A stretch of DNA of 64,000 bases from Eleginops maclovinus (lineage: Eukaryota > Chordata > Actinopteri > Perciformes > Eleginopidae): positions 2,668,916 to 2,732,915 of the forward strand of contig NC_086361.1 in assembly GCF_036324505.1 (NCBI RefSeq), in the 5' to 3' direction. Positions 58,488 through 64,000 of the stretch are shown in pieces (positions within the stretch are counted from its first letter, which is position 1; every line of letters begins with the position of its first letter). The notes below the pieces were generated by a model, which saw nothing but the letters and a program-made list of their open reading frames with translations, had not been told where the DNA came from and made no database searches. A program made the translations under genes and the position numbers.

Positions 58488-60139
58488 GTTTAGGATAAGG
58501 TTTCAATAGGTGAGGCGCCAAAGAGCCACAGGGGAGGCGTGACGCGCGAGATTGGTAATTGTTTGTGTATTAGCTGTAAAATGCATCGTTTCCTTGTACC
58601 AAGTCAACAGAAGTCAGCAGTAAGGGAGGAGACAGGACCCAGCAAAAAACGTAGGAAATATGATCCTGAGTACTTAAAGTTAGGTTTCACCTGGTCGGGC
58701 TCCGAGGCTGCACCTCTGCTGCAGTGTGTGGTCTGCAAGGAGGTGGCCATGCAAACTTCGGCGTCACATTGAAGCTAAGCACACAAATTTAGCGAACAAC
58801 TCAGTTGATTTTTTTGAGAGGAAGCGTGATGATTTTCAGTCACAAAAAAGCATAATACAGTCCTTTGGCACTATTAACATAAAGGCGACAGAAGCATCTT
58901 ACCGTGTCGCGCTATGTATAGCAAAGGCAGGCAAACCCATAACATCGGCGAAACATTGCTACTCCCTGCAGCTAGATACAGTATACGTGTTCAGTGATGC
59001 TGGGAGAAGCAGCTGCTGCTAAACTTGACGTGATCCCTATCTCTGACAGTACCATCCAGCGACAAATATCAGACATGGCTTGTGATGTCAAAGAGCAGGT
59101 CCTGGACGGTGTTCGTGAAAGCCCCTTTCACGCTATTCAACTAGATGAGTCCACTGACGTCGCACACTGTGCTCAGTTGATGGTGTACGTTCGGTTTATC
59201 AAAGAGCTCAGGGTGCAGGAAGATTTTTTGTTTTGCGTTCCTCTACCCGCCCGCACAACAGCTAATCCCCTTCACATCCATCTACTTGTGTGGTTTTCCG
59301 CACTGAACCTGATTAAAAACAAATACAGATCAAGGCTGCAGGTGGAGGACGACTTGCGTTTATTTCTCTCGGCAGTGCAGCCCTGCATCGAACACCTCTG
59401 CGCATCAAAAGCGCGGCCTCATTGTTCCCACTGATATGGACGATTAAATTGAAACTCCCAAGTTGTGTTGTCTTGAATGCATAAATTGTTTGGGCAATAG
59501 GGTTGATTTTGCTCTTGTAGCGCAAATGACGTGAATGGCGTCATTTTGTTTGTTGGTTAAACCTGAGGTTTTATTTATGTGGCTGAAAACGTTAAGAAAT
59601 GTGATAAATATGTGAATCTGCTCGATCTGATAACATGCCCTCAGTGCAGTTGACTGTTAAATGTTATGTGTTCCGTGAACAACCAGTGTTGTCGTTCATT
59701 GATCAGAGAGCTGTCAATTGTGCTGATTTTGTTTGAGACGTGCATCTCCTTCAAATGTGCGCTTAAGGCCCAGACACACTGTGCCGATTGTTTGACTTGT
59801 GGATAGGCCTACTGATGTTCAGTGATTTTAAAAGTAGCCTCATTTAGGCCTGCATTAAGTTTGAAAGTATTTGCTGTTGCAAAGATCGTTTATGAATGCA
59901 CTTTTTAAGAAGTTGTGACAATAAAATGTCTTCAAATACAATATTTAAAAATATTTACATTTGATCAGTTTTTAATGAAACTCGTCATTCCCTGCAACAC
60001 ACCAACGATGGCATTTAATGCAGAGGTGTGTGTGGGTTAGGGCAGGCGGACGGGATTTGGGGGAAGGGGGGCCTCGGCTGTCCTTTCCTATTCTAGGGGA
60101 GGCTCACATTCACCCAATTTGAAAACCCCTGGTTTAGGC
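58488..60139 (+). mobile_element. Internally deleted BED-type hAT element
   Basis: The element spans about 58496-60131. The right end, inverted, is CAGGGGTTTTCAAATTGGG; the left end is a degraded version (taaggtttcaataggtgagg). Flanks gtttagga (58488-58495) and gtttaggc (60132-60139) match in 7 of 8, a hAT-length duplication. The transposase inside is broken and has lost its centre. Confidence 0.8.
58579..59434 (+). pseudogene. hAT (ZBED/SCAND3-like) transposase remnant
   Basis: Three pieces in different frames. 58579-58772 begins MHRFLVPSQQKSAVREETGP and reaches QCVVCKEV of the BED finger. 58726-59022 continues with LRRHIEAKHTNLANNSVDFF and EASYRVALCIAKAGKPIT. 58994-59434 has SDSTIQRQISDMACDVKEQV and the first catalytic Asp in AIQLDESTDVAHCAQLMVYV. 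Then VPLPARTTANPLH jumps to the C-terminal end NLIKNKYRSRLQVEDDLRLF, so roughly the central half of the usual protein is deleted. The finger is also damaged. Non-functional. Confidence 0.85.
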
Positions 60140-60152
60140 AACAGAGAGCCCT

Positions 60153-60270
60153 GAAGAAGAAGAAGAAGAAGAAGAAGAAGAAGAAGAAGAAGAAGAAGAA
60201 GAAGAAGAAGAAGAAGAAGAAGAAGAAGAAGAAGAAGAAGAAGAAGAAGGAAAAGGAGAAGGAGAAGGAA
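60153..60270. repeat. (GAA)n purine tract
   Basis: About 97 bases of pure GAA repeat (60153-60249), followed by variant purine units to 60270. It begins 14 bases after the hAT target duplication. Phe-rich and Glu/Lys-rich frames here are repeat translation. Confidence 0.95.
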
Positions 60271-60480
60271 CCCTTAATGGTCCCACACAGGGGAAATTTT
60301 ACATTCTGCTTCTGACCCATCCTTGTGTTAGGAGCAGTGGGCTGCCATATGTACGGCGCCCGGGGAGCAGTGTAGGGAACGGTGCCTTGCTCAGGGACAC
60401 CACGGTAGCACTTGGTCTTTCCGGGACTTGAACTGGTGACCTTCCAGTTCCCAGGCCAAGTCCCTATGGTCCTCTATCAC
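60271..60480 (-). mobile_element. tRNA-like SINE, reverse orientation
   Basis: Starts with the retroelement tail ccttaatggtcccacacagg ggaaattt, then ggagcagtgggctgccatat, cttgctcagggacaccacgg, and ends with gacttgaactggtgacc, the reverse complement of a Pol III B-box. Forward orientation is therefore minus, with the (GAA)n tract on its 3' side. Confidence 0.65.
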
Positions 60481-61947
<1,467 letters not shown>

Positions 61948-61999
61948 GGTTCACGTGGAGCCGCTGAAACACCTGCGTCCTTGAGACATTGCAGAAAGA

Positions 62000-64000
62000 A
62001 CTTGTCTGCTTTACACTGCTACACAGATTAAACTTAACAGATATTGTTGTGCTATGTAGGAAAGTATGTATTACTTTCCCACTTTTTGGTAAAATATACT
62101 TGATTAGGCAAAACACATCTAAATGGAAATGTGTTTTAAGTAAAACACATCTAATATTAAAATTGTCGTATAGGATGTCGTAAAACGTGAAAAAAAGTAA
62201 TAGTATGTCGTTAACAATAGTTATAGTATATTATGTATAATTATATAGTGAATAATATATATATATATAGATATAATCTATTTATAATTGGAAATGTATA
62301 TTTATTATTGGACATATATATTGTATGTAGATACATTTAGATGTTCATTTTGTTAAAAAGAACCAGTTAATAATTTAGTTTTGGGAGAAGGGATGGGATT
62401 AAATAAGTGTAAACTTCTTCCGACTACTTTTTGGATGTGCAATTAGGTAGATCATTTGTTTATATATAATTGGTAAGTCAGTAATATATTTTTCTCATAC
62501 TGCTTAAGTTTGTACAGTAACACAATTCTCTTGTTTTATTTCATTATTATTATTATTATTATTTTTTGTATTATTGTTTTACACATTCGAAATAGATCAA
62601 ATCAAATATGTCTATAGCAGATAGTGGCCTGGGAAGATGCAGTGAAGGAGGCCTATGATCTCAGCTTTTAACGTTAAAAGCTGAGATACACTGAGCATGC
62701 AGCCGATGCCTGACTCTGTGGCTGGGAAGCAAAGGGCCAGCCAGTCGAGGTAGGCTGCAGAGGCTATCATGAGGCTTTTCCTCCCGAAATTAAGTCTGGT
62801 AGAAGAGAAATGACTCCACCTGGGCCCTCAAGTGAGAAGATCGCATCTAGGGTGTGAGCTGGGGACGCTGGGATTCACTGCTGAACCTATTGGAGGTGTG
62901 GTGGCCCTATCAGCGAAAAAGAGGTCAGAGCGTGCCCACTCAATAACCCAAAGGATACCATCACTCACTTAACCATCCTGAAGAATCCAGGCCTACATGC
63001 AATCTATAGAAGCTAACGGCTATAAATGAACTACACCGCTAAGCTAAAGGTGGCTAATGTTCGGTGTGAGGAAGTTGAGTAGTTTATTTAGACACTTGTA
63101 AGCAACCTCAGCTTTGATAGAAGTTTCAGAGGTTCACCAGTGCGGTATGTACTGATGTATTTTAATTTCTAGAACATTTCCTCTGCTTGTTTTAGCCACA
63201 GATCTTATTTCAGGCATGTTACCTTTAAACACATTCACGAAAACAGTTGATTCCAAGACAAGAGAACCAGAAGTTGTAAAATGCTGACTCGTATATAGGT
63301 TTTGGGACTCATTCCTGCACCATAAAGTCACATCAGGACTGATAAGCATTGACACACACACTCCTTTGGGGTTCAGTTTTTCTAACTCCATTATTTGATT
63401 CTTGGCTATGGGCTTTATCATATTCGCTGGCTATTGTTTCGAGACAAAGACAATTGAAATACGACTTTAGAGTTTCCCTGTGGTTTCTGGGGCTGGATAA
63501 TTCCCCCCCCCCCTGCCCCGCCACTGACAGTTCTGACAAAGCATCCTGCATGTGGGGCTGCTGCAGAGGAGGCAGGTGCCAGCCGCTCCGATCAGTGTGT
63601 TCATGTTTATCAGTAAGTGATTAATTGGAATGGAATCCTTCCCCCCGGCTGCATCCCATTCTGTCCTCCAGCTCATGTAAAACAGCATCTCCTTCCTCCT
63701 GCTCATTTGTCCTCTCTCTGTCTCTCCTCTGGTGTGTAACAGTGGATGGCAGCCGCCTCAGTGTAACTTCCCTGCTACCAGTCATCATTAACTCACCTCC
63801 ACCCAAACACAACTCCACTTCTCCTCTTCTGTGCTCTCATTTATTTTCCATTCGGCTCAGTGTTATTACTCTGTCTCTATCATTTCCTATCTCCACTACT
63901 CTCCGTCTCTCTGCACCCCTCCTCTCACTGACTCTTATTTGCATAACATTGTTGCAGAAGGTGTCTTTCATCTTTTCACTATCAGATTGGAAGCAGGGGA
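62000..64000. other. Right-hand edge, no established gene
   Basis: AT-rich to 62640, with an ATT microsatellite at about 62542-62563. 62640-63010 is GC-richer and includes a 30-bp perfect palindrome. 63030-63180 is the second copy of the repeat at 57.1 kb. A pyrimidine-rich run and ttgcag at 63951-63956 could be a splice acceptor just before the window edge. Confidence 0.4.
62658..62687. repeat. Perfect 30-bp palindrome
   Basis: Each 15-base half (atctcagcttttaac) is the exact reverse complement of the other, centred on ACGT at 62671-62674, with no spacer. Confidence 0.97.

Noticed and set aside
60093..60320. Phe-rich 75-codon frame on the minus strand
   Set aside because: Translation of the (GAA)n tract.

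Overview
The window is vertebrate nuclear DNA, almost certainly from a ray-finned (teleost) fish. Split genes have GT-AG introns, microsatellites are long, and most of the non-coding sequence belongs to repeat types common in teleosts (Tc1, pogo/Tigger-like, hAT and its MITEs, Ty3/Gypsy and solo LTRs, L2-like LINE fragments, tRNA-like SINEs). The species cannot be named from the sequence alone.

Genes occupy the left 27 kb, all on the + strand: the last three coding exons of polr1h (RNA polymerase I subunit RPA12, 320-1506), a complete gtf2h4 (TFIIH subunit p52, 13 coding exons, 3653-16878, 463 aa) and a complete sh3bp5l (SH3BP5-like RAB11 exchange-factor family, 6 coding exons, 18103-26778, 444 aa). 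Summed exon lengths give uninterrupted frames for both complete genes. The three do not form a pathway: two are transcription machinery (Pol I; Pol II/TFIIH and nucleotide excision repair), the third is a coiled-coil trafficking/signalling protein. Introns of gtf2h4 carry a Tc1 element with an unbroken transposase, a frameshifted pogo-like element, an 8-bp-TSD hAT MITE and a 143-bp Tc1-type MITE. Intron 3 of sh3bp5l carries a solo LTR inserted in an older repeat, and intron 1 appears to use a GC donor.

From about 28 kb to the right edge I find no convincing protein-coding host gene. It may be intergenic, or the long introns of a gene whose exons lie outside; a few exon-like islands (42.2-42.6, 52.2, 60.85, 63.96 kb) are flagged with low confidence. 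This part holds a nearly intact hAT element broken by one frameshift (30.7-33.2 kb), a LINE fragment with a solo LTR nested in it (34.2-35.1 kb), a decayed Ty3/Gypsy provirus with a recognisable tRNA-Trp primer-binding site (37.95-40.08 kb), a hAT MITE (41.1-41.6 kb), a solo LTR (48.2-48.6 kb), TTAA-flanked MITEs (50.4-51.4 kb), an L2-like LINE 3' end (56.5-56.8 kb), an internally deleted BED-type hAT (58.5-60.1 kb), and long (GAA)n and (GT)n arrays.

I see no undescribed biological system. The most informative signals are about element history: target-site duplications, nested insertions, a paralogous empty site, and shared target preference of two hAT elements.
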